DNA of 50,461 nt, from assembly GCA_003551645.1 (NCBI GenBank), contig PUND01000114.1, forward strand, positions 1-50,461, read 5' to 3'. Of this stretch, positions 9,276-19,186 are shown in pieces (the first letter of the stretch is position 1; the number at the start of each line of letters is the position of its first letter). Source of the DNA: Phycisphaerae bacterium. GTDB lineage: Bacteria; Planctomycetota; Phycisphaerae; SM23-33. The position numbers and the translations under genes were made by a program. Under the pieces are notes generated by a model, which was given only the letters and a program-made list of their open reading frames with translations, ran no database searches and had not been told where the DNA came from.

Positions 9276-10565
9276 CTACTCGAACATCACCCGCTTAAGC
9301 GCCGCGGCAACCTCGGTAACGCCGGGCCGTTCGCCCCGCAGCGGGACATCGCCGGTGGCCGCTATCACGCAGTCGTCGGCCGCTTCGATATCGTCCCGCC
9401 CGCGGCAGGCCCGGACTCGCGAGGGGTCCGGGTCGATGTCGCCCGGCGAGCGGCCGGGGAACAGTTCACACGGGTCGTATCCGCATCGCCCCGCGAAGTC
9501 GGGGCGTGCGGCTTCTCGAGGTGGTCGGTCTTCGGCGTCCCACCACGGATACGCCAGCCAAGCGTCAGGCCGGGCCACGGCGATGCGCTCGCCGGCGCGG
9601 TCGTGTCCCAGCCCCGGCTCGAACAGCTCATCACGCGGGCGGACCGACTCGACGGCCGGGTCTTCGGCGACCGCCTCGGCGGCGTCAGCCGCAACCGATT
9701 CATCTTCGCAGAACAGGTGGGCGACCTGGTGGTCCACCATCGCTATCGCCCTCGAGCGGTCCAGGTCCGGCACCAGCCCGTCGGGCGTATCGACGAACTC
9801 CAGCAGCCCGGCGCGTCGCAGCCGCTCGTTCGGCCGACCCACATTGGAGACGGCCAGGTACCCTCCGCCCCCCACCACGACGGTCTCTCCGCCAAGCTCG
9901 CCGACACACTCGGCTATGCGCCCCGAAAGGCCGAGCACACCGGCGACCGCCTCGGCCGCCCGCGACGAGTCCGGCCCGTGGCGGATCATCTCGAACTGCG
10001 CGCCGGGCAGGTGAACCCACATCAAGTCCGGCTTCCGGTCCCTCAGCAACTCACACGCGGCCGAGGCAATCCACTCGCCTGCGCGCCAGTCGGCCGCCGG
10101 GCCTCGAATACCGCGGGCCTCGGCGCGACCCAGCTTTTCGCTGAGCGACCGGCCGACGCTGACCGGCTGTGATACGACATGCCCGCAGGAGGCGCCGTAA
10201 CTGCTGACTCCGACCACCACGTCCGCCCCGCCGGCAAGAGGATGGTAACAGAACAGCATCGCCACCGTCGGACGTGCCGGCAGGTGCCGGCTGTGCCAGA
10301 AGCGTTTCTTGTTCAGCAGCGTGTTTGAGCGATCATCCAGCCCCAGCCGCCTGCTCTGGCGACGGAACAGGCCGCCGCCGATTATGCCGTGTACGCCGGG
10401 ACCGACGCCTGTGGTCATGCTCGCCTGGACCGTCGGCGGCACGGATGGAAAGACCGTCCGCAGCGGCTTAGGCCCGAACGTCAGAGAGCTTAGCCACCCA
10501 TCGCCGGAGGCCGACAGCGAACGCAAGCTCAGACCCGCGACATCAATGACACATACTCGTTTCAT
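9276..10565 (-). CDS. Alkaline phosphatase superfamily / type I phosphodiesterase-nucleotide pyrophosphatase-like protein
   Basis: MKRVCVIDVAGLSLR..., VFPSVPPTVQASMTTGVGPGVHGIIGGGLF motif, LMWVHLPGAQFEMIRHGPDS, ETVVVGGGGY. Confidence 0.8.
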   Translation of the reverse strand: MKRVCVIDVAGLSLRSLSASGDGWLSSLTFGPKPLRTVFPSVPPTVQASMTTGVGPGVHGIIGGGLFRRQSRRLGLDDRSNTLLNKKRFWHSRHLPARPTVAMLFCYHPLAGGADVVVGVSSYGASCGHVVSQPVSVGRSLSEKLGRAEARGIRGPAADWRAGEWIASAACELLRDRKPDLMWVHLPGAQFEMIRHGPDSSRAAEAVAGVLGLSGRIAECVGELGGETVVVGGGGYLAVSNVGRPNERLRRAGLLEFVDTPDGLVPDLDRSRAIAMVDHQVAHLFCEDESVAADAAEAVAEDPAVESVRPRDELFEPGLGHDRAGERIAVARPDAWLAYPWWDAEDRPPREAARPDFAGRCGYDPCELFPGRSPGDIDPDPSRVRACRGRDDIEAADDCVIAATGDVPLRGERPGVTEVAAALKRVMFE

Positions 10566-10806
10566 GGCAGACCGCCCGGCAGTTGCATTACGTGGACTCG
10601 CCGGAACATAATGTAACCCTAAGGCGTTCGGTTCGCGATGGCAAACATCCGCGCGGCGACAGACCGGTGAGCTTCCCGGCCGAACACCGAGACACTGATC
10701 TCAAGGGCTGTTCGCGGAACGGCGTGTCCATGAATGGGCGTGAGGGATCAGTGGACGCGAGCTTCCGCGTTTGAGCCATCACAGCAGGACCGGCAGGGAG
10801 AGCCAG

Positions 10807-11535
10807 ATGCACAGGACAGCCAGGACAGTTTTGCCGGTGATAGCGGGGCTTTTGCTGGCCTGGCTTTGCCCGCTGGCCGCCGAACCACCCGCCGCCGCTG
10901 AGACGACAGAGACCGACGACACGCCGCCGGCGACAAACCTGGACTACTGGCTCCGGCAGGCAGAGCCGGCCGACGACACCGACAAGGGGATCACCAGAGG
11001 CGCCAGGCCCTTCGGCGCCGGGACCGGGCCTGCCAGGGAAGACGCCGTGCCGGGGGCCGTGCAGCTTACCGACGGGCGCATCCTGGCCGGCTGGCTCTAT
11101 ACCACCCGCGAACAGCCCTGGGAGGTCTTCGACGCACGGACCGAGCGGTGGCGGCGGGTGCCGCTGGCGGCGATTCTGAGTGTAAGCGCGGAGGTCGTCA
11201 GAGAGGATATGGAGCTTGAGTGGCGATGGAAGGACATGGGGGTCCCCGAGCGCGTCTATACCGGTAGGATGTACCCTACGCGGCGGCTCATGTGGCGGTT
11301 CCGGCTTGCCGACGGCTCGACACTGACCGGTGCGGTGAAGGGCCGGCCGCTGTGGATACTGATGCCCGGCGGCGGGCGACAGGGTCCGTTCGTTCTGCAT
11401 GAGAGGATGCGGGGCGAGCCGGGCCAGGGGCTGGACGACCTGGTGCATATCCGCCGGGCGGTCGTCTCGCGACGCGTTCTGGAGCTGCTGGAGGACCAGG
11501 ACGGCGCAAACCGAGACGGGGAGGAATCACCTTAG
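10807..11535 (+). CDS. Secreted hypothetical protein
   Basis: MHRTARTVLPVIAGLLLAWLCPLAAEPPAAA signal peptide; repeated 'G..L.G.L' LTDGRILAGWLYTT / LADGSTLTGAVKGRPL motifs. Confidence 0.65.
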   Translation: MHRTARTVLPVIAGLLLAWLCPLAAEPPAAAETTETDDTPPATNLDYWLRQAEPADDTDKGITRGARPFGAGTGPAREDAVPGAVQLTDGRILAGWLYTTREQPWEVFDARTERWRRVPLAAILSVSAEVVREDMELEWRWKDMGVPERVYTGRMYPTRRLMWRFRLADGSTLTGAVKGRPLWILMPGGGRQGPFVLHERMRGEPGQGLDDLVHIRRAVVSRRVLELLEDQDGANRDGEESP

Positions 11536-11758
11536 ATCAGGCGGGATAAGTCCCACCGCGGGGTACGACAGGGGTAATGGCCGCAAGGCCGTAGCGGACG
11601 GGGGCGGAAGACCCGACTTGGCCCGGAGAAGATATCAGCGGAAGGTCTAAACTTGACTCAGGGGGTCGTCGAATAGTAGGTCGGGTCTTGACAAGCCCGA
11701 CCCGCGGCCGAAAGATGTGCCGCCTTTTGCCTGCCGCGGTGTAGGGCGGAGGAGCCGC

Positions 11759-14500
11759 ATGGCGAAGTCGCAAGCCAAAAAGAAGAAGGCCTCCCGGAAG
11801 CGTTCCGGCGCCGGGCGAGGTACGTCCGGGCCGACGAACGGCCGGTCGCTGGTGGTGGTGGAGTCCCCGGCAAAGGCCAGGACCATCAACCGCTACCTGG
11901 GCGACGACTACCTGGTGAAGGCCTCGATGGGTCACGTCCGCGACCTGCCCAAGAAGGACATGGGCGTGGATGTCGAGCACGACTTCCGCCCCACCTACGA
12001 ACCGCTGCACGGCCGAAAGAAGGTCCTCACAGAGCTTCGCAAGACCGCCGCCAAGGCGCCGGCCGTGTATCTGGCGACAGACCTGGACCGCGAGGGCGAG
12101 GCGATCGCCTGGCATCTGAAAGAAGCGCTGGGGCTTGAGGACGACCGGGCCAGGCGGGTCATTTTCAACCAGATTACCGCCGACGCCATACGCAAGGCGT
12201 TCGAGCATCCATCCGACGTTGACATGAACAAGGTCAACGCCCAGCAGGCCAGGCGCATCCTCGACCGGATAGTGGGTTACATGATCTCGCCGCTTCTCTG
12301 GCGGAAGGTGGCGCCGGGGCTTTCGGCCGGGCGGGTGCAGTCGGTGGCGGTCCGGCTGATAGTCGAGCGGGAGCGGGAGATAGAGGCCTTCCAGCCGGAG
12401 GAATACTGGCGGATAACGTCGGTGTTCACGCCCCGGCCGGCAGAGGCCGGCGAGCTGGGCCGGGCGTGGCGAGAGCTGCTCGCGCGGCGCGACGAGGACG
12501 GCAAGGGGCCGACCCAGGCGGAGCGGCAGGAGTTTCTGGCCGACAGGTGCGCATTCGAGGCCGAGCTTATCCGCCTGGAAGGCGAGCGGTTCAAGGCCGG
12601 AGACCGCGACGATGCGCTGGCGGTGGCCGAGTCGCTGGGCATGGCGGTCGAGAAGATCGACCAGACCGAGGACGAGAACGCCAAGCCGCCTGCCAACCGG
12701 CTTGTTACCGTCCACGGGCGCGTCGGAGAGGACGCCCCGGAATACACCATCCGGAACGTCAAGCAGCGGGACAGCCGCAGCCGCGCGCCGGCGCCGTTTA
12801 CCACCGCGTCGATGCAGCAGACGGCGTCGGTTCGGATGCGTTTCGCGGCTTCACGCACCATGCGAATAGCCCAGCAGCTCTATGAGGGCGTCGAGGTCGC
12901 CGGCGAAGGCAGCGTCGGTCTGATAACCTACATGCGGACCGACAGCACCAACCTCGCTGACGAGGCGGTCTCCGCGGCCAGGTCGTACATCTCCGAGCAG
13001 TTCGGCGATGCGTACGTTCCCGACAAGCCAAACCGTTTCAGCTCCGCCGCCCGCGCACAGCAGGCGCACGAGGCCATCCGCCCCACCGACGTCCGCCGCA
13101 CGCCGCAACAGCTCCGCGACGGGCTGGACCGCGACCAGTACCGGCTCTACGAGCTTATATGGAACCGCTTCGTCGCCTGCCAGATGGCCCCGGCGGTGTG
13201 GAAGGTCACCGAGGCCGAGATTGTCGCCCGCGCCCGCGGGCCGCGCGAGGGCGAGGCGGTGTTCAAGGCGATGGGCCGCCGCCTGGCGTTCGACGGGTAC
13301 ATGAAGGTTGCCGGCATGCCCAAAAGCGGCGAGCAGATTCTGCCGGAGCTTACCGAAGGCGCTGGGGTGGCGCCGGCGGCCATCGAGCCGAGCCAGCACT
13401 TTACCCAGCCGCCGCCGCGATATACCGAGGCGTCGCTGGTGAAGGCCCTGGAGGCCGAGGGTATAGGCCGGCCCAGCACATACGCCCAGATTATCCAGAC
13501 CATCGAGGACCGCGACTACGTCCGCAGGGAGGGTCGCAGCTTCCGGCCGACCGACCTTGGAACGGTCGTTACAGACAAGCTTATCAAGCACTTTCCGAAG
13601 ATATTCGACGTTCGCTTCACCGCGCACATGGAGGATGAGCTGGACCGCGTTGAGGAGGCCGAGCTGGACTGGGTGGCCGTGCTGCGGGAGTTCTACGAGC
13701 CGTTCAGCAAGAACCTCGAATCCGCCACCGAGAACATGGTCCACGCCAAGGCCGAGCAGGAGCCGAGCGAATACACCTGCGAGAACTGCGGCAAACCGAT
13801 GGTGTATCGTTTCAGCAAGAACGGCAAGTATCTCGCCTGTACCGGCTACCCCGAATGCAAGACCACCCACCCGATCGATGACAAGGGCCGGAAGATCGAG
13901 CGCAAGGACGTGGATGTGCCCTGCCCCGACTGCGGCAAAAGCCCTATGGTGCTCCGGCGGAGCCGGTACGGGCCTTTCCTGGGATGCGGCGACTACCCCG
14001 AATGCAAGGGCACCATGCCGGCGACCGAGGACGGCCGGCCGGTCAAGACCGTCAAGCCGGAGGAAATAAAGCAGACCTGCGACGAATGCGGCGCGCCGAT
14101 GGAGGTGAAGTTCAAGGGGCGGCGGTCGTTCCTGGGCTGCTCGCGGTATCCGGAGTGCAAGAATACCTCGAAGCTTCCCGAGGGCGTCCGTGTCGAGCCG
14201 CCGCCGAAGCCCAAGCCCAAAGAAGCCGGCGTCAACTGCCCCAAGTGTGGCAAGCCCATGGTCATCCGCACCGGCAAGCGCGGTGAGTTCCTGGCGTGCT
14301 CGGGTTTCCCCAAGTGCCGCAACGCGATGGACGTGGATAAGCTCGACGATTTGAAGCGCCAGCAGAGCCAGGGGCAACAGGCCGGCGACGATAAGGCCTC
14401 CGAGCCGGCCGCTAAGAAGTCCTCAAAGAAGTCAAAAAAGTCGAAGAAGAAGTCGAAGAAGAAATCCAAGAAGAAGCGGTCGTCGAAGAAATCGAGTTGA
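11759..14500 (+). CDS. topA: DNA topoisomerase I
   Basis: TOPRIM LVVVESPAKARTINRYLG, DLDREGEAIAWHL, active-site region SVGLITYMRTDSTNLAD, four C-terminal C4 zinc-ribbon repeats, Lys-rich tail. Confidence 0.97.
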   Translation: MAKSQAKKKKASRKRSGAGRGTSGPTNGRSLVVVESPAKARTINRYLGDDYLVKASMGHVRDLPKKDMGVDVEHDFRPTYEPLHGRKKVLTELRKTAAKAPAVYLATDLDREGEAIAWHLKEALGLEDDRARRVIFNQITADAIRKAFEHPSDVDMNKVNAQQARRILDRIVGYMISPLLWRKVAPGLSAGRVQSVAVRLIVEREREIEAFQPEEYWRITSVFTPRPAEAGELGRAWRELLARRDEDGKGPTQAERQEFLADRCAFEAELIRLEGERFKAGDRDDALAVAESLGMAVEKIDQTEDENAKPPANRLVTVHGRVGEDAPEYTIRNVKQRDSRSRAPAPFTTASMQQTASVRMRFAASRTMRIAQQLYEGVEVAGEGSVGLITYMRTDSTNLADEAVSAARSYISEQFGDAYVPDKPNRFSSAARAQQAHEAIRPTDVRRTPQQLRDGLDRDQYRLYELIWNRFVACQMAPAVWKVTEAEIVARARGPREGEAVFKAMGRRLAFDGYMKVAGMPKSGEQILPELTEGAGVAPAAIEPSQHFTQPPPRYTEASLVKALEAEGIGRPSTYAQIIQTIEDRDYVRREGRSFRPTDLGTVVTDKLIKHFPKIFDVRFTAHMEDELDRVEEAELDWVAVLREFYEPFSKNLESATENMVHAKAEQEPSEYTCENCGKPMVYRFSKNGKYLACTGYPECKTTHPIDDKGRKIERKDVDVPCPDCGKSPMVLRRSRYGPFLGCGDYPECKGTMPATEDGRPVKTVKPEEIKQTCDECGAPMEVKFKGRRSFLGCSRYPECKNTSKLPEGVRVEPPPKPKPKEAGVNCPKCGKPMVIRTGKRGEFLACSGFPKCRNAMDVDKLDDLKRQQSQGQQAGDDKASEPAAKKSSKKSKKSKKKSKKKSKKKRSSKKSS

Positions 14501-14572
14501 GCCGACGCGGCTATCTCCGCCATCTTACCGCCGGGGGCAACCGTCCGCCACACCGACGGGTCGCCTGCCTGC

Positions 14573-14604
14573 AAAAACGCGGCGGCCGGATATCGACCGC
14601 CGCG
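14573..14604 (-). terminator. Rho-independent-like terminator downstream of hydA
   Basis: Stem CGCGGCGG/CCGCCGCG (14578-14585/14597-14604) followed on the minus strand by TTTTT (14577-14573). Confidence 0.65.
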
Positions 14605-14633
14605 CAAAACTCGAGACTCGACACTCGCGATTC

Positions 14634-15938
14634 TTACACCCAATCGACCTTCAGCAGGTGGACCGAGCAGGAGATACACGGGTCGTAAGCCCGTACGAGC
14701 ATCTCCAGGTCGTGCTCGATCTGGTCCTGCGAGCGGTCCTCGATGACCTCCGGGACGTATTTCTGCATGTCCCGGTCGATGTTTCCGAGGTTCATGCCGG
14801 TGGGGATGATGCAGTTGGCCTCTGTGCAGACGCCGTTTTCGTCGTAGGTGTAGTCGTGTATCAGCAGCCCGCGCGGCGCCTCGGTGGCGCCGACACCCCG
14901 CCCGGCCTTTGGCACCACGTTCGGCGCGAGCTTTTCCTCGGTCAGGTCGGCAGCGATAAGCTCATCCAGGCAGTTGACCGCCTCCTGGTACGCGTGGGCG
15001 GCCTCAACCACCTGCGCGACGTTGTTCAGGTACGGGTTGTGGCAAGGCGCCTCCAGCCCCAGCGCCTTGGCCGCGGCGACGCCGAACTCGTTGAGCTGGG
15101 CGCTGTTGTTGTTGAACCGCGAAAGCGCCCCGACCGCGAACGACTCCTCCACGTTGTAAACGTGCTTGCTGGTGGAGTGCTCGACGCACTTTTCCTTGAT
15201 AAACTCCAGGTAGTCGCGGTGGTCTATCTGTCCGGCCTTCGAGCTTTTCAGCTCACCGTTGTAGATGGCATACTCATCGTCGCGGACCAGGGAGATGTCC
15301 TCGCGCTCTCGCTCGAACGACGGGAACTTATCCAGCACGCCGGAGATGGTCTCGACCGTGGCCTCGATGTCGGCGCGGGCGTCGGCGTACAACTGCTTCA
15401 GTTCCACAAGGCCCTTCTTTGGCGGGACATAGGTGAACCCGCCAGGGACCAGCGAGATCGGGTGCACGTGCCGGCCGCAGAGTACCGCGCAGGTGTAGTT
15501 GGCGAGCTTCTTGAGCTTCAGCGCCCGCTTGACCACCTCCGGGTGCGACGACGCCAGCGGGATCACGCTCGGTGCGCCGAAGGCGTCCGGCGCGGCCAGG
15601 AAATACACGTGCAGCACGTGGCTCTGGAGCACCTCGGCGTACATCAGCAGCTTGCGCAGCGTCAGCGACTCCGGCGAAAGCTCCAGGCCGAAGGCCTCGT
15701 CGGTGGCCAGAATGCTCGCCGTCGTATGAGCGACCGAGCAGATGCCGCATATCCGGCAGGTCAGCAGCGACGTGTCCCGCCAGCGCAGGCCCTCGATCAT
15801 GCTCTCGAAGACCCGCGGGGTCTCGACGATCTCCAGAACGCACTTCTCGACCTTCCCATCGGAGGCCCGCACGACGATGTTGCCGTGTCCTTCCACGCGG
15901 GTGAGGTGATGAACATTGATATCCAGTGACTTCGCCAT
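14634..15938 (-). CDS. hydA: [NiFe] hydrogenase large (alpha) subunit, probable group 3b
   Basis: LLTCRICGICSVAHTTAS and C-terminal DPCISCSVH nickel-binding motifs; gene context hydB-G-D-A. Confidence 0.92.
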   Translation of the reverse strand: MAKSLDINVHHLTRVEGHGNIVVRASDGKVEKCVLEIVETPRVFESMIEGLRWRDTSLLTCRICGICSVAHTTASILATDEAFGLELSPESLTLRKLLMYAEVLQSHVLHVYFLAAPDAFGAPSVIPLASSHPEVVKRALKLKKLANYTCAVLCGRHVHPISLVPGGFTYVPPKKGLVELKQLYADARADIEATVETISGVLDKFPSFEREREDISLVRDDEYAIYNGELKSSKAGQIDHRDYLEFIKEKCVEHSTSKHVYNVEESFAVGALSRFNNNSAQLNEFGVAAAKALGLEAPCHNPYLNNVAQVVEAAHAYQEAVNCLDELIAADLTEEKLAPNVVPKAGRGVGATEAPRGLLIHDYTYDENGVCTEANCIIPTGMNLGNIDRDMQKYVPEVIEDRSQDQIEHDLEMLVRAYDPCISCSVHLLKVDWV

Positions 15939-15960
15939 CGATTATCTCCCGTAGTCGGAG

Positions 15961-16737
15961 CTACTGCTTCTCCACTCGCGCCTCTGTGGGCGGCTGCGAA
16001 ACGTCGTAGACGCCGTTGAACAGTCGGAACTCGGTCAGCACGTCGTCTATCGTCAGGCCGAACTCCTCGAGCACGTCGAAGGCGGCCTGGTTGTTCGGGT
16101 CGCTTATCAGCCCGCGGCAGGCGTAGCACCGCCCGCCGTAGCTGGGGCACCAGGCGTCGCAGCCGGCGCGGGCCAGCGGACCCATGCAATACTGGCTCTT
16201 GTGGTACAGGCACTCGTTCTCGCGGAGCTTGCACTCCACGCAGACCGGGTGGTCCGGTATCCGCGGCGTGCGACCGGCGAGCAAGCTGGTTACGACCTCC
16301 AGGAACTCCTGCCGCGGAATCGGGCAGCCGTGGACCTTGTAGTCCACCTTGATCGCCGCCTCAACCGGAAGCGCCTGGGAAGTCTCGTACCAGTCGGCGC
16401 TGTCGCCATATACGGTCTTCATCGACTTTTCGAGGCCGCGGAAGTTCTTGAGCACGTTCAGCCCGCCCGTGCAGGCGCACGCGCCGAGAGCGACCACGAT
16501 TCCGGCCTTGGAGCGTATGGTCTCCAGACGCTTGCGGTCGGATTCGCGAGTGAAGGCGCCCTCGATAAAGGCCACGTCGTAGCTGTCCGCCTTGTCGTCG
16601 ATCGCCTCGCGGAACTCGACGATGTCCACCGCGCCGAGGATGTCCAGCAGCTCGTCCTCGCAGTTGAGAACCTGTAGCTGGCAGCCCTCGCAACTGGTGA
16701 AATCGTGAAACGATATAGTCGGTTTGCTCTCTGCCAT
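15961..16737 (-). CDS. hydD: [NiFe] hydrogenase small (delta) subunit
   Basis: FTSCEGCQLQVLNCEDELLDIL, ALGACACTGGLNVLKNF, CPIPRQEFLEVV, Cys-rich C-terminus. Confidence 0.9.
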   Translation of the reverse strand: MAESKPTISFHDFTSCEGCQLQVLNCEDELLDILGAVDIVEFREAIDDKADSYDVAFIEGAFTRESDRKRLETIRSKAGIVVALGACACTGGLNVLKNFRGLEKSMKTVYGDSADWYETSQALPVEAAIKVDYKVHGCPIPRQEFLEVVTSLLAGRTPRIPDHPVCVECKLRENECLYHKSQYCMGPLARAGCDAWCPSYGGRCYACRGLISDPNNQAAFDVLEEFGLTIDDVLTEFRLFNGVYDVSQPPTEARVEKQ

Positions 16738-16802
16738 CGGCTGTCACTCCTCGCGGCCGCAACGGCCGCGCTTCTGTTCCAAAGCAAATCCAAGCGGCGC
16801 CC

Positions 16803-17654
16803 CTAGATGCCCTCCCGAAGGCGCATCACCTCGGCGTAGCTGAATATTGGCCCGTCCTGGCAGACGTACACGTTGCGTATCTGACAGTGTCCGCACTTGC
16901 CCAGACCGCACTTCATCCGCCGCTCCAGCGAGCAGTAGATGTTGTTCTTGCGAAGGCCCATCGCCAGGGCCTCCAGGACGGTGAACTTGAACATAACAGG
17001 CGGACCGATGATGAACGCGGCCGTGTTGGCCGCGTCCGGGCGGTCTATCTTCCTGAAAAGCGTGGTTATGACGCCGGTGTTGCCGGTCCAGTCATCGTCG
17101 CCTCGGTCCACGGTAACCAGGAACTCGCAGTCGTCCCTGTCCCGCCAGGCATCCAGATCGTATGCGTAGAGCAGGTCCTTCGGCGTGCGGGATCCGTAGA
17201 GTATGGTCACCCGGCCGAACTTCTCGCGGTTCTCCAGCGCCGTGAGGATGAAGCTCCTGCACGGAGCCAGGCCCAGTCCGCCGGCGACGAACAGCAGGTC
17301 CATGCCTTCCATGGCGTCCATGTCCAGCCCGTTGCCCATAGGTCCGCGCAGCCCCACGGTGTCGCCGACGTTAAGCTCGTGCAGCGCGTTGGTCACGTCG
17401 CCCGCCGAGCGGATGCACATCTCCAGGTCGTCGCGCTTACCGCCGGAAGAGCATATCGAAATCGGCGCCTCGCCGATGCCGAATACGCTGACCTCCATGA
17501 ACTGTCCGGGCAGATACTCGATGCCCTGCCCATCCTCGAACTCGAAGCGGAAATACTTCTCCTGCTCGGTGAAATCCTTTGCCTCGACGATCTTCGCCGC
17601 CCTCGGAAGGTAAGGCGAAACCGCTTCCGCCGGCTGTTGCGTTGCCTGACTCAT
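16803..17654 (-). CDS. hydG: Hydrogenase gamma subunit, FAD/NAD(P)-binding
   Basis: MSQATQQPAEAVSPYLPRAAKIVEAKDFTEQEKYFRFEF, GQFMEVSVFGIGEAPISICSS, FVAGGLGLAPCRSFI, CGLGKCGHCQIRNVYVCQDGPIFSY; start 17654 overlaps preceding stop (ATGA). Confidence 0.9.
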   Translation of the reverse strand: MSQATQQPAEAVSPYLPRAAKIVEAKDFTEQEKYFRFEFEDGQGIEYLPGQFMEVSVFGIGEAPISICSSGGKRDDLEMCIRSAGDVTNALHELNVGDTVGLRGPMGNGLDMDAMEGMDLLFVAGGLGLAPCRSFILTALENREKFGRVTILYGSRTPKDLLYAYDLDAWRDRDDCEFLVTVDRGDDDWTGNTGVITTLFRKIDRPDAANTAAFIIGPPVMFKFTVLEALAMGLRKNNIYCSLERRMKCGLGKCGHCQIRNVYVCQDGPIFSYAEVMRLREGI

Positions 17655-18742
17655 TGTGACTCCTCCCGGGCGGCCGCGATTTCCATCGCCGAAACCGCCG
17701 CCTCGTCGGCTATCTGTTGGTATGCCTCCAGGATCGATATATCGGCCACGCAGTGCACGCTGCATCGCCCGCATCCGACACAGCCGGGCTTGCCGGTCTG
17801 CTCGTATATGAACTTGCCCTTACGGAACATCCTGTGCCTCAGCCGGCTGGAGCGATGCTCGCGGAAGTTCTCCCCGCCGGCGACCTCGGCGAACGTGTGA
17901 AGCTGGCAGGAGTCCCACTGCCTGCGGCGCACGCCGCTGGCGGCGTCCAGATTCAGCTTGTCCTGAACGTCGAAGCAGTAGCACGTCGGGCAGACGTTGG
18001 TGCACGTTCCGCAACTGAAGCATCGCCGGGCGACGGCGTCCCACAGCAGCGAATCGTAGCTCTCGGACATCAGTTCCGGCAGGTAGCGCGTGTCGTAAGG
18101 CAGTCGCTTGGGCAGGTTGGAGGCCTTTTCGTTGTCGAAGGCCTGTTTGGCCTTGTGGTCGTCGCCGGCGGCCTGGGTGAACATGCCCGCGGCCTGGTGC
18201 AGCTTGGAGCCGGCGTCGCTGCCTACCTCGACGTAGTACCTGTCTCCGAGGTCAGTCATGAACAGATCCCAGCCGCCTTCGGGCGGCTCGGTGGTGCGCA
18301 TGTCGGCCATGAACTGCTCGTCGTTGACATAGCCGCGGATGTTAATGCCGATAAGCAGCGTGGCGTCTCGCTTGGTGGCGTAATAGGGGTCCGCCGGCTC
18401 GGCGCGCATGGCCGCGTCGGTGGTGGCTATGGCGTGCAGGTCGTAGGGATGGGCGCCGAGAATCACGGTCGGCTCGGCCTGTATCGGCGCCTCCCCGGTG
18501 GCCGGGTCGCGCCCGCCGAAGCGAAGAAGCTCCTCGTACATCGGGTGAAGGAACTTCTTCGGCGGCAGGATGGTGATGTCGTAATCCATCCTTATTCGCC
18601 CGACATCCTCGGGCGTCTCGATAAACTCGAAGGCGAACTGGTGACCTTTGGCCACCGGCGCCGCCAGCCGATACTCGCCCATCAGGAATCGGGCGAAGTC
18701 GGCCAGTTTGTCCTTGGGCAGGATCTGTGGCAGCATCTGCAC
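17651..18742 (-). CDS. hydB: Hydrogenase beta subunit, 4Fe-4S dicluster domain
   Basis: CFSCGTCTNVCPTCYCFD and CVGCGRCSVHC iron-sulfur motifs; first of hydBGDA. Confidence 0.9.
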   Translation of the reverse strand: MQMLPQILPKDKLADFARFLMGEYRLAAPVAKGHQFAFEFIETPEDVGRIRMDYDITILPPKKFLHPMYEELLRFGGRDPATGEAPIQAEPTVILGAHPYDLHAIATTDAAMRAEPADPYYATKRDATLLIGINIRGYVNDEQFMADMRTTEPPEGGWDLFMTDLGDRYYVEVGSDAGSKLHQAAGMFTQAAGDDHKAKQAFDNEKASNLPKRLPYDTRYLPELMSESYDSLLWDAVARRCFSCGTCTNVCPTCYCFDVQDKLNLDAASGVRRRQWDSCQLHTFAEVAGGENFREHRSSRLRHRMFRKGKFIYEQTGKPGCVGCGRCSVHCVADISILEAYQQIADEAAVSAMEIAAAREESQ

Positions 18743-18774
18743 GTCCTTTCTATCACGGCTTGGACCGATACGAC

Positions 18775-19158
18775 TTATTCCAGAATCTCGGCGACCTTCG
18801 CCTTGAGCGTCTCGCCGTCCAGCGGCTTGCGAAGGAACGCTTGGACCGGCAGGTAGTCGCCGGCCTTGTCCGGCTCCAGCACCTCTCCTGTCTTTTCCTC
18901 GATGCAGGTCAGGATGATGATGGGGATGTCCTTAAGTTCCGGGTCTTCCCGCACGTTGTAGGCCATGTGGAAGCCCTCGGTCTCGGTCTCCATCATCACA
19001 TCCAGCAGAATCAAATCCGCCTTGTTCCGGCGCAGCTTCTCCATGCCCTCGGCGGCGCTTCCGGCGGTCTCGACCTCATAACCGGCGCCGCGGAGTATAA
19101 TCTGCGTGGCCTCCCGGATGTCCGGGTCATCATCCACTATCAAAATGCGTTTCGCCAT
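18775..19158 (-). CDS. Single-domain response regulator (receiver)
   Basis: MAKRILIVDDDPDIREATQIILRGAGYEVETA...DLILLDVMMETETEGF...IPIIILTCIEE...FLRKPLDGETL. Confidence 0.93.
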   Translation of the reverse strand: MAKRILIVDDDPDIREATQIILRGAGYEVETAGSAAEGMEKLRRNKADLILLDVMMETETEGFHMAYNVREDPELKDIPIIILTCIEEKTGEVLEPDKAGDYLPVQAFLRKPLDGETLKAKVAEILE

Positions 19159-19173
19159 ATCCGGCTCCTAAGT

Positions 19174-19186
19174 GAAAGTTACTTTC
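19174..19186. promoter_or_regulatory. Short perfect inverted repeat GAAAGT-T-ACTTTC just upstream of the response regulator
   Basis: 6-bp arms 19174-19179/19181-19186, 15 bp upstream of the ATG; function unknown. Confidence 0.3.

Noticed and set aside
7900-10014. 704-aa plus-strand ORF
   Set aside because: Antisense to two well-supported minus-strand genes; low-complexity Arg/Pro/Ser composition typical of shadow ORFs in high-GC DNA.
12851-14377. 508-aa minus-strand ORF
   Set aside because: Antisense of topA; no recognisable motifs.
14658-15929. 423-aa plus-strand ORF
   Set aside because: Exact antisense of hydA, which carries clear hydrogenase motifs.
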